DNA of 64,000 nucleotides from Actinoplanes sp. L3-i22 (GCF_019704555.1 NZ_AP024745.1:7386501-7450500), one strand, 5' to 3'. Positions 33,816-42,294 are shown, counted from the stretch's first letter. The notes: generated from the letters alone by a model not told the origin. Program-made: numbers and translations.

Positions 33816-35363
33816 ATGATCAACAAAAGCTCGTGGTCCGGAACGGCCCGCCGATTCGCGCTGGGCCTGGTCCTGACCGGTACGACCGCTCTGCTCCCAC
33901 TCACTCCCGCCGCAGCCGCGGCGCCCGACATCGACCGGCTGACTCCCCCCTCGGCGAGGTGGCTGCTGCAGACGTTTCCCGGGATCGACCAGGCCGGGGC
34001 ACTGGCCGACTCGCAGCCGGCCATCAACGACACCCCGCTGACCGGCACCAACATCAGCTGGGAGAACGACGTCCGATTCCTCGGCGGCCAGGCGGTGGCC
34101 TTCAACGGCACCTCGTCGTCGCTGTCGGCGTCGCCCTCGGCCCTGAACACCGCCGGGACGTTCTCGCTGGCGGCCTGGGTGCGACTCACCGACACCAGCG
34201 TCAGCCGGGTCTTCGCCAGCAAGGCCGGCGCGGGCCGGTCCACGTTCTCGGTCGGCTACGACAAGGCCGGCAACCGCTGGCAGGTGCAGCTGCCGGCGAA
34301 GTTCGGCAAGGGCAACAAGGCGTCGATCGCGCGGTCGGCCTCCGCCCCCAAGATCGGACTGTGGACGCACCTGGCCGTCGTGCACGACGCCGGCACGCAG
34401 ACGCTCACGCTCCTGGTGAACGGGGTGGCCGAGGCCACCGTGCACAACGTGACCTCGATCGACGATCCGGCCGGCGAGGTCCGGCTGGGCCGCGGTGACA
34501 CGTCCTGGTGGAAGGGCAACCTGGCCGAGGTCCGGCTCTACGACCAGCCGCTGGTCGCCCGGGACTTCACCGGCATCCCCGGCGAGCCGGGGCTGCTGCG
34601 GCCGTGGCTGATCGGGTCGTGGGACTTCCAGGCCGCGAGCCCGTGCTACGAGGAGGACCTCGACCCGACGTTGTGCTCCGCGCCCGACTCCACCACCGGT
34701 TTCGGACGCCGGCTCGCCCTGACCAAGGGCAGCTACGTCGACTCCTCCTCCCGCGGGTCCCAGGCCCTCGTCCTCGACGGGACGCACTGGATCGACGACC
34801 CGTCCGACCCGCACTTCGGTGAGGCGACCCAGGAGTACGGCCGCAGCCAGATCAACGTGGGCCCATGGAACAACCCGGTGTGGCAGGACGGGCCGGTGCT
34901 GCTCACCACCCAGTCGTTCACCATCGCAACGTGGGTACGCCTCGACCCGGCGCACGGCGCGCAGACGGTCGTCTCCCAGGACGGCGCCGGCCGCAGCGCC
35001 TTCCGGGTGGCCTACGACCCGGCCGACGGCGGCCAGTGGGTGTTCGCCGTGAGCGCCGGCACCGACGACTCGGCCACCACCACCGCGACCGCGCCCGCGA
35101 CCGGCGCCGACCAGTGGCACTACGTCGTCGGCGTGCTCGACGCCACGAACCGTCAGACGCGGCTCTACGTCGACGGGACGTCGGCCGGGCCGGTGGCGCT
35201 CGACGCCACCTGGCAGCCCTACCAGACGTCCGGCGCCCTGCTCGTCGGCCGGGCGACCACCCCGGCCGGGCCGGCGGAATGGCTGTTCGGCCAGGTCGAC
35301 GAGGTCGACGCGTACCAGGGCGTACTGAGCGACGCGGACGTGCAGAGCCTGTTCACCGCGTAG
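33816..35363 (+). CDS. Secreted protein with two LamG/concanavalin A-like domains
   Basis: 515 residues from MINKSSWSGTARRFALG (GGGGAAGG 6 bases before the ATG). The signal peptide ends ...LTPAAAAAP. Two LamG-type jelly-roll domains follow, at about 95-255 and 320-510. Each has the diagnostic steps FSLAAWVRLTD / FTIATWVRLDP, SKAGAGRSTFSVGYD / SQDGAGRSAFRVAYD, WTHLAVVHDAG / WHYVVGVLDAT and a final EVRLYDQPL / DEVDAYQGVL. Such domains bind carbohydrate or protein outside the cell. No catalytic domain is attached. The 33598-33815 intergenic region is AT-richer than its surroundings and presumably holds both promoters. Confidence 0.85.
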   Translation: MINKSSWSGTARRFALGLVLTGTTALLPLTPAAAAAPDIDRLTPPSARWLLQTFPGIDQAGALADSQPAINDTPLTGTNISWENDVRFLGGQAVAFNGTSSSLSASPSALNTAGTFSLAAWVRLTDTSVSRVFASKAGAGRSTFSVGYDKAGNRWQVQLPAKFGKGNKASIARSASAPKIGLWTHLAVVHDAGTQTLTLLVNGVAEATVHNVTSIDDPAGEVRLGRGDTSWWKGNLAEVRLYDQPLVARDFTGIPGEPGLLRPWLIGSWDFQAASPCYEEDLDPTLCSAPDSTTGFGRRLALTKGSYVDSSSRGSQALVLDGTHWIDDPSDPHFGEATQEYGRSQINVGPWNNPVWQDGPVLLTTQSFTIATWVRLDPAHGAQTVVSQDGAGRSAFRVAYDPADGGQWVFAVSAGTDDSATTTATAPATGADQWHYVVGVLDATNRQTRLYVDGTSAGPVALDATWQPYQTSGALLVGRATTPAGPAEWLFGQVDEVDAYQGVLSDADVQSLFTA

Positions 35364-35456
35364 GCAGTGCGGTGACCGGCCCGTCCCGCCTCACCGGCGC
35401 GGCGGGCCGGTCGTCGTCATGGCGCCGAGCAGGGACAGCTTGCGTGAGGGGGCGGC

Positions 35457-35930
35457 TCACGGGTCGAGGTCGCGCACCGACCATCCTGGAGCGTCCAGCC
35501 GGATGGCCCCGTCGCCGACCAGGTTCTGCAGTGCGCCCTCGAGGCTCGCGACGACCCCCGCGCCCACCTGCCGCTCCCACTGGGCCCGCATCTCGTCGAA
35601 GATCGACTCCCCCTCGCGCAGCAGCGCCAGCCCCCGCTCGGTGACGATCAGCCGCATCCGCCGCCGGTCGACCGCGTCCGGCTCGCGGGCCACATAGCCG
35701 CGCTCCTCCAGGGTCGCGATCGTCTTGGCCGCCGACTGTTTGGTGACCGACATCCGCCGCCCGAGGTCCGAGGCGCTCTCCGCCCCGGACTGGATCGCCC
35801 GCATCGCGAAGTCGTGCACCGGCCGGAAGTCCTCGTACCCACGGTCGGCGAGTTCGGCGGTGGCGCGATCGGCCAGCGCACGAAACCCGCCGAGCAGCAA
35901 CAGGGCCAGGTCGGCGCCGGATCGGGACAC
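35457..35930 (-). CDS. MarR-family transcriptional regulator
   Basis: 157 residues from a GTG start. The winged helix reads ASDLGRRMSVTKQSAAKTIATLEERGYVAREPD and RRRMRLIVTERGLALL. It is divergent from the alpha/beta hydrolase at 36016 with two near-identical operators between, so it very probably represses that gene and itself. Confidence 0.88.
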   Translation of the reverse strand: MSRSGADLALLLLGGFRALADRATAELADRGYEDFRPVHDFAMRAIQSGAESASDLGRRMSVTKQSAAKTIATLEERGYVAREPDAVDRRRMRLIVTERGLALLREGESIFDEMRAQWERQVGAGVVASLEGALQNLVGDGAIRLDAPGWSVRDLDP

Positions 35931-35958
35931 CCGCTCAGCCTAGTCACACCTTGACTTC

Positions 35959-35998
35959 GACAACCAAGCTGTCTATCTTTTTGGACAACCAAGTTGTC
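35959..35998. promoter_or_regulatory. Two tandem MarR operators
   Basis: GACAACCAAGCTGTC (35959-35973) and GACAACCAAGTTGTC (35984-35998) are imperfect palindromes with identical left halves, 25 bp apart centre to centre. They lie between the MarR gene and the hydrolase. The right site ends 17 bp before the hydrolase ATG, positioned to block its promoter. Confidence 0.7.
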
Positions 35999-36015
35999 GA
36001 TTTCAGGAGCGCTCC

Positions 36016-36885
36016 ATGATCGCCACCATCCCCGAGGTCAGTCACCACACCGCGGACCTCGACGGCGCCCGGATCCACTACGTCACCGCCGGCGAGCAGG
36101 GATCCCCGATCCTGCTCGTGCACGGCTGGCCGGAGACCTGGTGGGCGTTCCGCAAGCTGATCCCGCTGCTCTCCCCCACGCACCGGGTCGTCGCGCTCGA
36201 CCTGCGCGGCTTCGGCGACTCGAGCAACGCCCCCGGCGACTACCACGAGGCCGCCTCGGCCGAGGACCTGCACCGGCTCGTCGAGCACCTCGGCCTCGGT
36301 CCCGTGCACGTCCTCTGCCAGGACATCAGCGGTGGCCTGACCTTCCGGTTCGCCGCCACGCACCCGGCGGACGTGCTGAGCTTCACCGCGGTCGAGTCGA
36401 CGATCGCCGGGTTCGGGCTCGAAGCCCTGGCCGACGTCAACCACGGCGGGTCCTGGCACGTCGGCTTCCTCGGCGCGCCGGGCATCCCGGAGATGCTGCT
36501 CCCCGGCCACGAGCGCGAACTGCTCGCCGGGTGGGCCTACCCGATGATGGGCGCGGCCGACGGCTCGGTCACCGACGCCGACTTCGACGAGCTCGTCCGC
36601 ACGTACGCGCGGCCCGACGCCTGGCGCGGAACCGCGGGGCTGTACCGATCGCTGTTCTCCGACGGCGGCACGACGCGGGCGCTCGCCGAGCAGTACCCGC
36701 TACGGGTCCCGGTCCTCACCGTCGACGCCGCCGCCCACCCGTTCACCCGGGAGACGTTCCGCCGGGTCACCACCGGCGAGGTCAGCTCGGTTCACCTGGA
36801 CGGGGTCGGGCACCTGGTCGCTCAGCAGGCGCCCGAGCGGCTGGCGGCGGCGCTCCTGCCGTTCGTCGACCGGCTCGATCGATGA
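36016..36885 (+). CDS. Alpha/beta hydrolase, epoxide hydrolase-like
   Basis: 289 residues. The oxyanion motif is HGWPETWWAF. The elbow is CQDISGG near residue 100, with Asp rather than Ser as nucleophile, as in epoxide hydrolases and haloalkane dehalogenases. The catalytic His is in GVGHLVAQQAPE near the C-terminus. The HGWP motif and Asp nucleophile favour epoxide hydrolase, which opens an epoxide by water through an ester intermediate. It is presumably MarR-controlled through the two operators upstream. No signal peptide. It converges on the desaturase with an intergenic repeat element between. Confidence 0.85.
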   Translation: MIATIPEVSHHTADLDGARIHYVTAGEQGSPILLVHGWPETWWAFRKLIPLLSPTHRVVALDLRGFGDSSNAPGDYHEAASAEDLHRLVEHLGLGPVHVLCQDISGGLTFRFAATHPADVLSFTAVESTIAGFGLEALADVNHGGSWHVGFLGAPGIPEMLLPGHERELLAGWAYPMMGAADGSVTDADFDELVRTYARPDAWRGTAGLYRSLFSDGGTTRALAEQYPLRVPVLTVDAAAHPFTRETFRRVTTGEVSSVHLDGVGHLVAQQAPERLAAALLPFVDRLDR

Positions 36886-36900
36886 GGCGGCGGGCGCCGG

Positions 36901-36942
36901 CACGCCGTACGCAAATCGTGGGTTGATCTTTGGGGTTGATCT
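36901..36942. repeat. Intergenic repeat element, copy B
   Basis: Contains CACGCCGTACG, AAATCG and two TTGATC(T) blocks exactly 13 bp apart, the same plan as 46832-46878. It fills the gap between convergent genes (epoxide hydrolase-like and desaturase). Possible terminator-like or regulatory element. Confidence 0.5.
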
Positions 36943-36952
36943 GGGCCGTGGC

Positions 36953-37987
36953 TCAGCGGGCCGCGTGCTCGGCGCGGGCTGGCTCGCCCACCTCGTGCAG
37001 GTACTGCAGCGCCTGCCGGTACGAGGTGACCAGGCTGGTCTGCTCGTACGAGACCCCGATCTCCGCGCAGTACGCCTGCACGATCGGCTGGGCCTTGCGC
37101 AGGCTGGGGGTCGGCATCCCGGGGAACAGGTGGTGCTCGATCTGGTAGTTCAGGCCGCCCAGCGCCACGTCGGTGAGCCAGCCACCGTGCACGTTGCGGG
37201 AGGTCAGCACCTGCTTGCGGAGGAAGTCCTCGTCGCCGGTCGGGTGCGGCATGCCCTTGTGGTTGGGGGCGAACGTCATGCCCAGGTAGACCCCGAACAG
37301 GCCCTGGTGCACCAGCACGAAGGCCAGCGCCTGCAGCGGCGAGAGCACAATCAGCAGCGCGGACAGATACGCCACGGCGTGCAGCACCAGCAGCGCGATC
37401 TCCACGCGGCGACGCTTGACGACCCCGTTGCGCAACGCCTTGATGCTGGAGACCTTCAGGTCGATGGCGAGCAGCGTGAGCAGCGGGAAGAACAGGCCGG
37501 CCTGGTGCCGGGTGATGAACCCCTTGAGGCCGCGCCGGCCCAGCGCCGACTCGGTGGCCCAGATGAGCACCTCGGGCGCGACGTCCGGGTCGAGGTCGTC
37601 GTGGTTCGGGTTGTTGTGGTGGCGGGTGTGCTTGTCCATCCACCAGCCGTAGCTCATGCCGACACCGACGTTGCCCGCGATCAGGCCGGCGATCTCGCTC
37701 GGCCGCTTGGTGCGGAAGACCTGGCGGTGGGCGAGGTCGTGGGCGACCAGGGCGAGCTGGGTGAAGGTGACCGACAGCAACACCGCCGTCAGCAGCTGCC
37801 ACCAGGACGAGCCGATCAGGAAGAACGCGGTCCAGCCGGCGACGAACATGGCCGCGACGACGCTCAGCCGGAGCAGGTAGTACGCCGGCCGGCGCTCCAT
37901 CAGTCCCTCGGCGGTGATCCTGCGGGACAGGACGGCGAAGTCGCTCCCGGCGGTCCGGGTCGGCACCTGTGCGTCGGTGATGGTCAT
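36953..37987 (-). CDS. Membrane fatty acid desaturase
   Basis: 344 residues from MTITDAQVP (37987; a GTG at 38011 is an alternative). The three His boxes of membrane di-iron desaturases are present: HDLAH, HTRHHNNPNH and QIEHHLFP. Four or more hydrophobic helices lie between them. The last box with Q as the first ligand is typical of acyl-CoA/acyl-lipid front-end-like desaturases such as actinobacterial DesA3-type enzymes. It introduces a double bond into membrane fatty acyl chains using O2 and reduced electron carrier. It is divergent from a two-component system at 38094; cold- or membrane-fluidity control by that system is conceivable but not shown. Confidence 0.9.
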   Translation of the reverse strand: MTITDAQVPTRTAGSDFAVLSRRITAEGLMERRPAYYLLRLSVVAAMFVAGWTAFFLIGSSWWQLLTAVLLSVTFTQLALVAHDLAHRQVFRTKRPSEIAGLIAGNVGVGMSYGWWMDKHTRHHNNPNHDDLDPDVAPEVLIWATESALGRRGLKGFITRHQAGLFFPLLTLLAIDLKVSSIKALRNGVVKRRRVEIALLVLHAVAYLSALLIVLSPLQALAFVLVHQGLFGVYLGMTFAPNHKGMPHPTGDEDFLRKQVLTSRNVHGGWLTDVALGGLNYQIEHHLFPGMPTPSLRKAQPIVQAYCAEIGVSYEQTSLVTSYRQALQYLHEVGEPARAEHAAR

Positions 37988-38093
37988 GCTATCCAGCAAA
38001 CCTCCGATCACCGGCCCTGTCAGGAGTGCTACCGCTTACGGCATGGTGGTGCTGGCACCACCATCGAATGGCGCACCGGGCACGATAGGAGGC

Positions 38094-39401
38094 GTGAAGG
38101 TCCACGAAAGCGTCCGATGGGTGGGCCGATGGCTCCGGCGGGGCGTGGCCGGCGTGCTGCGCGGTGGGGCCTCGATCGGCCTGGCCCTCACCAACATCGG
38201 TCTGCTGGCCATGACGCTGGTGGCGCTGGCCATGACGCCGGTGCCGTACCTCGGGCTGGCGCTGGTGCCCTGGACGATGACGCTGGTCCGGATGCGCACC
38301 GACCTGGAACGCCGGCGCGCCTCGACGATCGGGGTGCTGGTGTCCCGGCCGTACCATCCCCGGCCGCCCGGCCTCGTCGCCGGCGGATGGCAGCATTTCC
38401 GGTGGACCGTGACCGACCCGGCGACCTGGCGGGACCTGGCCTGGCTCGGGCCCGGCGCGCTGGTCGGCCTCGGTCTCGGCCTGATCGACACGCTGATCAC
38501 ACTGTACGGGCTGATGGGCGTCACGCTGATCCCGGTGTGGATCTGGCTCGGCACCGGTTGGTTCGGTTACGGCGTCACCTGGTCGGCCGGCAACTGGACG
38601 GACGCCCTGTTCTGTCTGCCGCAGGGCGCCGTGGTCCTGGCCGTCGCGCTGTCGGTGGCGCCGTGGCTGCGCCGGGTCGACGCCCTGTTCGCCCGGCTGT
38701 TCCTGGCCCCGACCCGGTCCACCCAGCTGCGGCTGCGGGTGACCCAGCTGACCGCCACGCGCGCCGACACCGTCGACGCCCAGGCCGCGGAGCTGCGCCG
38801 GATCGAACGGGACCTGCACGACGGCGTACAGGCGCGGCTGGTGTCGTTGAGTTTGATCATCGGGCTGGCCGACGAGCTCATCGACCACAACCCGGCCGGG
38901 GCGCACAAGCTGCTCGCCGAGGCCCGGGAGTCCAGCGGCACCGCGATGGTCGAGCTGCGGCACCTGGTCCGCGGCATCCACCCGCCGGTGCTGGCCGAAC
39001 GGGGCCTGGCCGGCGCGGTCCAGGCCCTGGTGCTCAGCCTGCCGCTGGCGCTCACCGTCGAGGTCGACCTGCCGGGGCGGCTCGACGCGCCGGTGGAGGC
39101 CGCGGCCTACTTCGCGGTCGCCGAGACGCTGACCAACATGATCCGGCACAGCCGCGCCCGGACCGGTTCGGTGTCCCTGCGGCACACGGCCGGATTGTTG
39201 ACGATGGTGGTCGCCGACGACGGCGCGGGGGCCGCCGATCCGGCCGCCGGCACCGGGCTCAGCGGCATCCAGCGACGTCTGGCAGCCTTCGATGGCACGA
39301 TCACGCTGTCGAGCCCGCCCGGAGGTCCGACCGTCATCACCATGGAGGTGCCGTGCGCGCTGTCATCGCCGAGGACCATGCCCTCCTCCGGGACGGGCTG
39401 A
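38094..39401 (+). CDS. Sensor histidine kinase (HisKA_3 / NarL-type partner)
   Basis: 435 residues from the GTG at 38094, where AGGAGG sits only one base upstream, so the exact start or a leaderless start is uncertain. Four hydrophobic segments in a sensor-type N-terminal half, then the dimerisation/phospho-acceptor helix ELRRIERDLHDGVQARLVSL (His near 245). HATPase follows, with the N-box AETLTNMIRHSRA and the G-box DDGAGAADPAAGTGLSGI. The 3' end overlaps the response regulator start by 49 bp, ensuring coupled expression. The ligand is unknown; the desaturase is divergent. Confidence 0.9.
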   Translation: MKVHESVRWVGRWLRRGVAGVLRGGASIGLALTNIGLLAMTLVALAMTPVPYLGLALVPWTMTLVRMRTDLERRRASTIGVLVSRPYHPRPPGLVAGGWQHFRWTVTDPATWRDLAWLGPGALVGLGLGLIDTLITLYGLMGVTLIPVWIWLGTGWFGYGVTWSAGNWTDALFCLPQGAVVLAVALSVAPWLRRVDALFARLFLAPTRSTQLRLRVTQLTATRADTVDAQAAELRRIERDLHDGVQARLVSLSLIIGLADELIDHNPAGAHKLLAEARESSGTAMVELRHLVRGIHPPVLAERGLAGAVQALVLSLPLALTVEVDLPGRLDAPVEAAAYFAVAETLTNMIRHSRARTGSVSLRHTAGLLTMVVADDGAGAADPAAGTGLSGIQRRLAAFDGTITLSSPPGGPTVITMEVPCALSSPRTMPSSGTG

Positions 39402-39988
39402 CCCGGCTGCTGCAGGCCTTCGAGTTCGAGGTGGTCGCCGTGGTCGACAACGGCCCGGCACTGCTGCCCGCGCTGACCGAGCACCGGCCGGACGTGGCCG
39501 TGCTCGACGTCCGGCTCCCGCCGACCTTCACCGACGAGGGCCTGCAGGCGGCGATCGCGGCGCGGGCGGTGATCCCCGGCCTGCCGGTGCTGATGCTCTC
39601 CCAGCACGTCGAGCCGCTGTATGCCCGGGAGCTGCTCAGCTCGCCGCACGGCGGGATCGGTTACCTGCTCAAGGACCGGGTGTCGCACGTCGGCGAGTTC
39701 GTCGACGCGGTCCGCCGGGTGGCGAGCGGCGGCACCGCGATGGATCCGGAGGTGATAACCCAACTGCTCGCCCGCCGGGAGCCGCTGGCCGTGCTCACCG
39801 CCCGGGAGCAGGAGGTGCTCGGCGAGATGGCGCAGGGCCGGTCGAACGCCGCGATCGCCACGAAGCTGTGCATCGCCGAGAAGTCGGTGAGCAAACACAT
39901 CAACAACATCCTCAACAAACTCGACCTGCCGCCGTCCGACGACGACAACCGGCGGGTCCTGGCCGTCCTCGCCTACCTCAATTCCTGA
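39353..39988 (+). CDS. NarL/FixJ-family response regulator
   Basis: 211 residues from the GTG at 39353 (GGAGG 4 bases upstream). The receiver has acidic residues in IAEDHALLRDGL, the phospho-Asp in VAVLDVRLPP, and Lys in YLLKDRVSH. The LuxR-type output is LTAREQEVLGEMAQGRSNAA followed by CIAEKSVSKHINNILNKL. It is the cognate partner of the kinase 38094-39401. It ends before a copy of the intergenic repeat element. Confidence 0.93.
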   Translation: MRAVIAEDHALLRDGLTRLLQAFEFEVVAVVDNGPALLPALTEHRPDVAVLDVRLPPTFTDEGLQAAIAARAVIPGLPVLMLSQHVEPLYARELLSSPHGGIGYLLKDRVSHVGEFVDAVRRVASGGTAMDPEVITQLLARREPLAVLTAREQEVLGEMAQGRSNAAIATKLCIAEKSVSKHINNILNKLDLPPSDDDNRRVLAVLAYLNS

Positions 39989-40020
39989 CCCAAAACCCGA
40001 TTTCGACGTACGGCGTCAGC
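39989..40020. repeat. Intergenic repeat element, copy C (reverse orientation)
   Basis: Read on the minus strand it gives GCTGACGCCGTACGTCGAAA followed by TCGGGTTTTGGG, almost identical to 46832-46858. It lies between convergent genes (response regulator and TetR). Confidence 0.5.
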
Positions 40021-40032
40021 CCCGCCACCGGC

Positions 40033-40572
40033 TCAGTGGGCATCGCCCCGGCCGGCCAGCCGGACGAACAGGTCGTGGGCCGCGTCCACCTCGCCGGGAT
40101 CGTCCCCGGCGAGCAGGTCGATCAGCAGGCCCCGGCTGACCGCGACCCCCAGCCGCAGCATCGCCGGGTCGGTCGTGACCCCGAGCCGCTCGCCCGCCTT
40201 CGCCGCGTCGGCCAGCCAGCCCGCGGTCAGTCCACCCGTCCCGGGCGCCGCCGGACGGGCGGCCAGCAGCTCGAAGAACAGCCGCACGAACGGCCGGGCC
40301 TCGGGACTGGAGACGGCCCGCCAGACCCCGGTCATCAGCTCGGCGGGCTCGGACACGGACTCGGCCAGCGCGGTCATCGCGGCCCGCTGCCGCTCTTCCA
40401 TCGCCCCGACCACGGCGGCGAGCAGCCCCTCCCGCGAGCCGAAGTGGTACAGCAGCATCCGGTGGCTGGTCCCGGCCCCGCTCGCGATCTCCCGCAAACT
40501 CCGATCGGCCAGCCCGTCGCGCGCCGCGAAGTCGAGGATCCGGGCCAGCAGCTCATCGCGAGGGTCGGCCAT
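40033..40572 (-). CDS. TetR-family transcriptional regulator
   Basis: 179 residues from MADPRDELLARILDFAARDG. The DNA-binding region GLADRSLREIASGAGTSHRM with LLYHFGSREGLLAAV is canonical TetR. The ATG lies inside a perfect palindrome, so the protein probably represses its own translation start region. The upstream gene on the same strand is the PilZ protein (ending 40601); no divergent target is evident, so the regulon is unknown. Confidence 0.87.
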   Translation of the reverse strand: MADPRDELLARILDFAARDGLADRSLREIASGAGTSHRMLLYHFGSREGLLAAVVGAMEERQRAAMTALAESVSEPAELMTGVWRAVSSPEARPFVRLFFELLAARPAAPGTGGLTAGWLADAAKAGERLGVTTDPAMLRLGVAVSRGLLIDLLAGDDPGEVDAAHDLFVRLAGRGDAH

Positions 40573-40588
40573 GTACCGCACGGTACAT
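40571..40588. promoter_or_regulatory. TetR operator overlapping the start codon
   Basis: ATGTACCG CA CGGTACAT: perfect 8-bp arms with 2-bp spacer, overlapping the ATG (40572) of the TetR gene. The position implies autorepression. Confidence 0.6.
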
Positions 40589-40600
40589 CGAAGCCGTACC

Positions 40601-41263
40601 TCACGGCCGCCCGGCGTCGGCCTCCTGCCGGCGGCGGCGCTCGTCGATCTCCCAGGTCATCACGTAGAGCCGGATCATCCGGGCCAGGCCTTCCCCGGTG
40701 TCGAAGGTGAGCACCACGTGCTGACCCGGGTCACCGTGCGGAGCCTCGCGAACCGTCAGGATCCGGCCGGTCACCTCGACCTCGCCGACCGCCCCGAGCG
40801 ACACCGCGGCCCGCAGCTCGTCGCCCGGGGTCAGCACCGCCGGCTCGTCGATCCAGCACCGCAGGCCACCCTCGCTGATGTCCAGCAGGGCGCCGTCGAT
40901 GCCCTGGTCGCCGCGGGTGAGGCGGACCGCGGCGCCACCGCCGCCACGGACGAACTCACGGCGGTTGCTCTGGCGCGCGGGCCCGGCCGGCGCCAGGACC
41001 CAGCGGAACGGGGCCTCGTCGGAGATCGCGACCAGCCGGGCAGGCAGCACGACGCGGGTCCGGGGCGGCGCCCAGAAGACGTCGAGCTGGTGGCCGGGGC
41101 CGGGCGCGGCCGGCCCGACGGTCTCGAGCGGAGCGGCAACCGTGAAGATGTCGCCGTCGACCGACTCCAGACGCGAGCGGACGTTCACTCCCGCATCGAG
41201 CACGAGGAACATCGGCGTGCCGGTGACGGGCAGGTCGGTGATGGCGGAGACCGCAGCGATCAT
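40601..41263 (-). CDS. PilZ-domain protein (probable c-di-GMP receptor)
   Basis: 220 residues from MIAAVSAITDLPVTGTPMFL (GAGGTG 8 bases upstream; MTSDRL at 41302 is an alternative start). An N-terminal YcgR-like beta domain (about 10-100) is followed by a PilZ domain with NRREFVR (RxxxR) and DISEGG (the D/N-x-S-x-x-G step), the residues that wrap c-di-GMP. It probably converts c-di-GMP level to an output by binding a partner. A CHASE-GGDEF protein is encoded at 46879. Single gene. Confidence 0.82.
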   Translation of the reverse strand: MIAAVSAITDLPVTGTPMFLVLDAGVNVRSRLESVDGDIFTVAAPLETVGPAAPGPGHQLDVFWAPPRTRVVLPARLVAISDEAPFRWVLAPAGPARQSNRREFVRGGGGAAVRLTRGDQGIDGALLDISEGGLRCWIDEPAVLTPGDELRAAVSLGAVGEVEVTGRILTVREAPHGDPGQHVVLTFDTGEGLARMIRLYVMTWEIDERRRRQEADAGRP

Positions 41264-41408
41264 TATGGGCACCTCGGGAAGGGAGAGACGGTCGCTGGTC
41301 ATGTTCGGCCGCCGGGGCGCGCAGGTGAGTATTTCGGTAGCGGCCCGGGAGTGATCCAGGTCGCGCCGGCCGCCGGGCACCACGCCGGCGGCTCCGGTGG
41401 CATCGGAC

Positions 41409-41440
41409 TTGCATCCGGTACCCAGGTACAGGCTTACCGT
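41409..41440 (+). promoter_or_regulatory. MerR-type promoter/operator with long spacer
   Basis: TTGCAT (-35) and TACCGT (-10) are separated by 20 bp, the overlong spacing that MerR proteins correct by untwisting. Within the spacer GTAC-CCAG-GTAC forms the dyad. The -10 ends 6 bases before the ATG at 41447, implying a leaderless message. Probable site of the MerR protein encoded two cistrons down. Confidence 0.6.
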
Positions 41441-41446
41441 CTTGTC

Positions 41447-41782
41447 ATGACCACCACCGAGGACGAAACCTGGGTGCCCGAGGCGTGCACCCTGCCGACC
41501 GCCGAGCGTCCGCTGCGGCTGGCCGAGTTCGACGACCTGTTCACCACCGCGCTGCGCGACCAGCGGCGGATGTCCGCCACGGCGCTGCGGTGGGACCTCG
41601 ATCCGGCGGCCGAGGCCCTGGCCCGGGACCTGACCCGGCGCGAGAGCGGCTGCTGCTCGTTCTTCACCTTCACCTTCCACCCCGGCGACGGGGTGCTGAG
41701 GCTGGACATCGAGGTCCCGGCGGCGCAGGTCGCGGTCCTCGACGCACTCGGCGCGCGCGCCGCCGCGGGGCTCCGGCCGTGA
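41447..41782 (+). CDS. Small protein with vicinal cysteines, first gene of a MerR operon
   Basis: 111 residues; function not recognised. It contains ESGCCSFFTFTF, a vicinal Cys pair followed by an aromatic strand, and LDIEVPAAQVAVLDAL. Cysteine pairs of this type bind soft metals. It is found at the head of a transcript with MerR (GTGA overlap at 41779) and a MerT-like membrane protein, so a role in binding or handing on Hg or a similar metal is inferred from context only. Confidence 0.7.
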   Translation: MTTTEDETWVPEACTLPTAERPLRLAEFDDLFTTALRDQRRMSATALRWDLDPAAEALARDLTRRESGCCSFFTFTFHPGDGVLRLDIEVPAAQVAVLDALGARAAAGLRP

Positions 41783-42294
41783 CCGGGCTCCGCAGCGGCC
41801 AGGTCGCCGACGCGGCCGGGGTGAACCTGCAGACCCTGCGCTACTACGAACGTCGCGGCCTGCTGGCCGAGCCGGACCGCAGCCTCGGCGGGCACCGGCT
41901 CTACCCGGCCGAGACGGTGACCGTCCTGAAGGTGATCAAGGCAGCGCAGCGGCTCGGGTTCACCCTGGACGAGGTCGCCGACCTGCTCACCGCCGGCGGC
42001 CATCGGCACGGCACCCCGGACGCCGGCCTCCAGCAACGGGCCCGGGAGAAACTCACCGAGGTGGAGACGAGGATCGCCGACCTCCAGGTGATCGCCGCAA
42101 CCCTGCGCGCCGCGGTCGCCGCGGGCTGCGACGACCTGATCACCTGCGCCGGCGAGCCCTGCTGCCCGATCCCGTTCGCCACCATCGCCTCGAACCCACC
42201 CGCCGCCTCCACCCCACCCGTCGCCTCCACCCCGCCTGTCGCCTCCACCCCGCCTGTCGCCGCCGAAGGAGCACCCGATGCCGACTCTCGCTGA
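41779..42294 (+). CDS. MerR-family heavy-metal regulator
   Basis: 171 residues. The winged helix is VADAAGVNLQTLRYYERRG followed by GGHRLYPAETVTVLKVIKAA. After the dimerisation coil come GCDDLITC and GEPCCPIPFATI; these C-terminal cysteines fit the actinobacterial mercury-type MerR metal site. The last 30 residues are an unusual ASTPPV tandem repeat encoded by 18-bp DNA repeats. It is translationally coupled to the gene before it and overlaps the next by 17 bp. It probably activates the MerR-type promoter at 41409. Confidence 0.88.
   Translation: MTGLRSGQVADAAGVNLQTLRYYERRGLLAEPDRSLGGHRLYPAETVTVLKVIKAAQRLGFTLDEVADLLTAGGHRHGTPDAGLQQRAREKLTEVETRIADLQVIAATLRAAVAAGCDDLITCAGEPCCPIPFATIASNPPAASTPPVASTPPVASTPPVAAEGAPDADSR
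42187..42258 (+). repeat. Four 18-bp tandem repeats in the MerR C-terminus
   Basis: Units at 42187, 42205, 42223 and 42241. The last two are identical, the second differs at two positions and the first is degenerate. They encode ASNPPA, ASTPPV, ASTPPV, ASTPPV. A length-variable, probably disordered tail. Confidence 0.8.

Noticed and set aside
36923..39988. A 1,021-codon open frame covering the desaturase antisense and the two-component genes
   Set aside because: Only the last 211 codons (the response regulator) look like protein. The rest is antisense of the desaturase or out of frame with the kinase and is Arg/Gly/Asp-rich shadow typical of high GC.
41447..41782. Organomercurial lyase (MerB)
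   Set aside because: The length and Cys pattern do not match MerB; only a single vicinal pair is present and no MerB blocks are seen.
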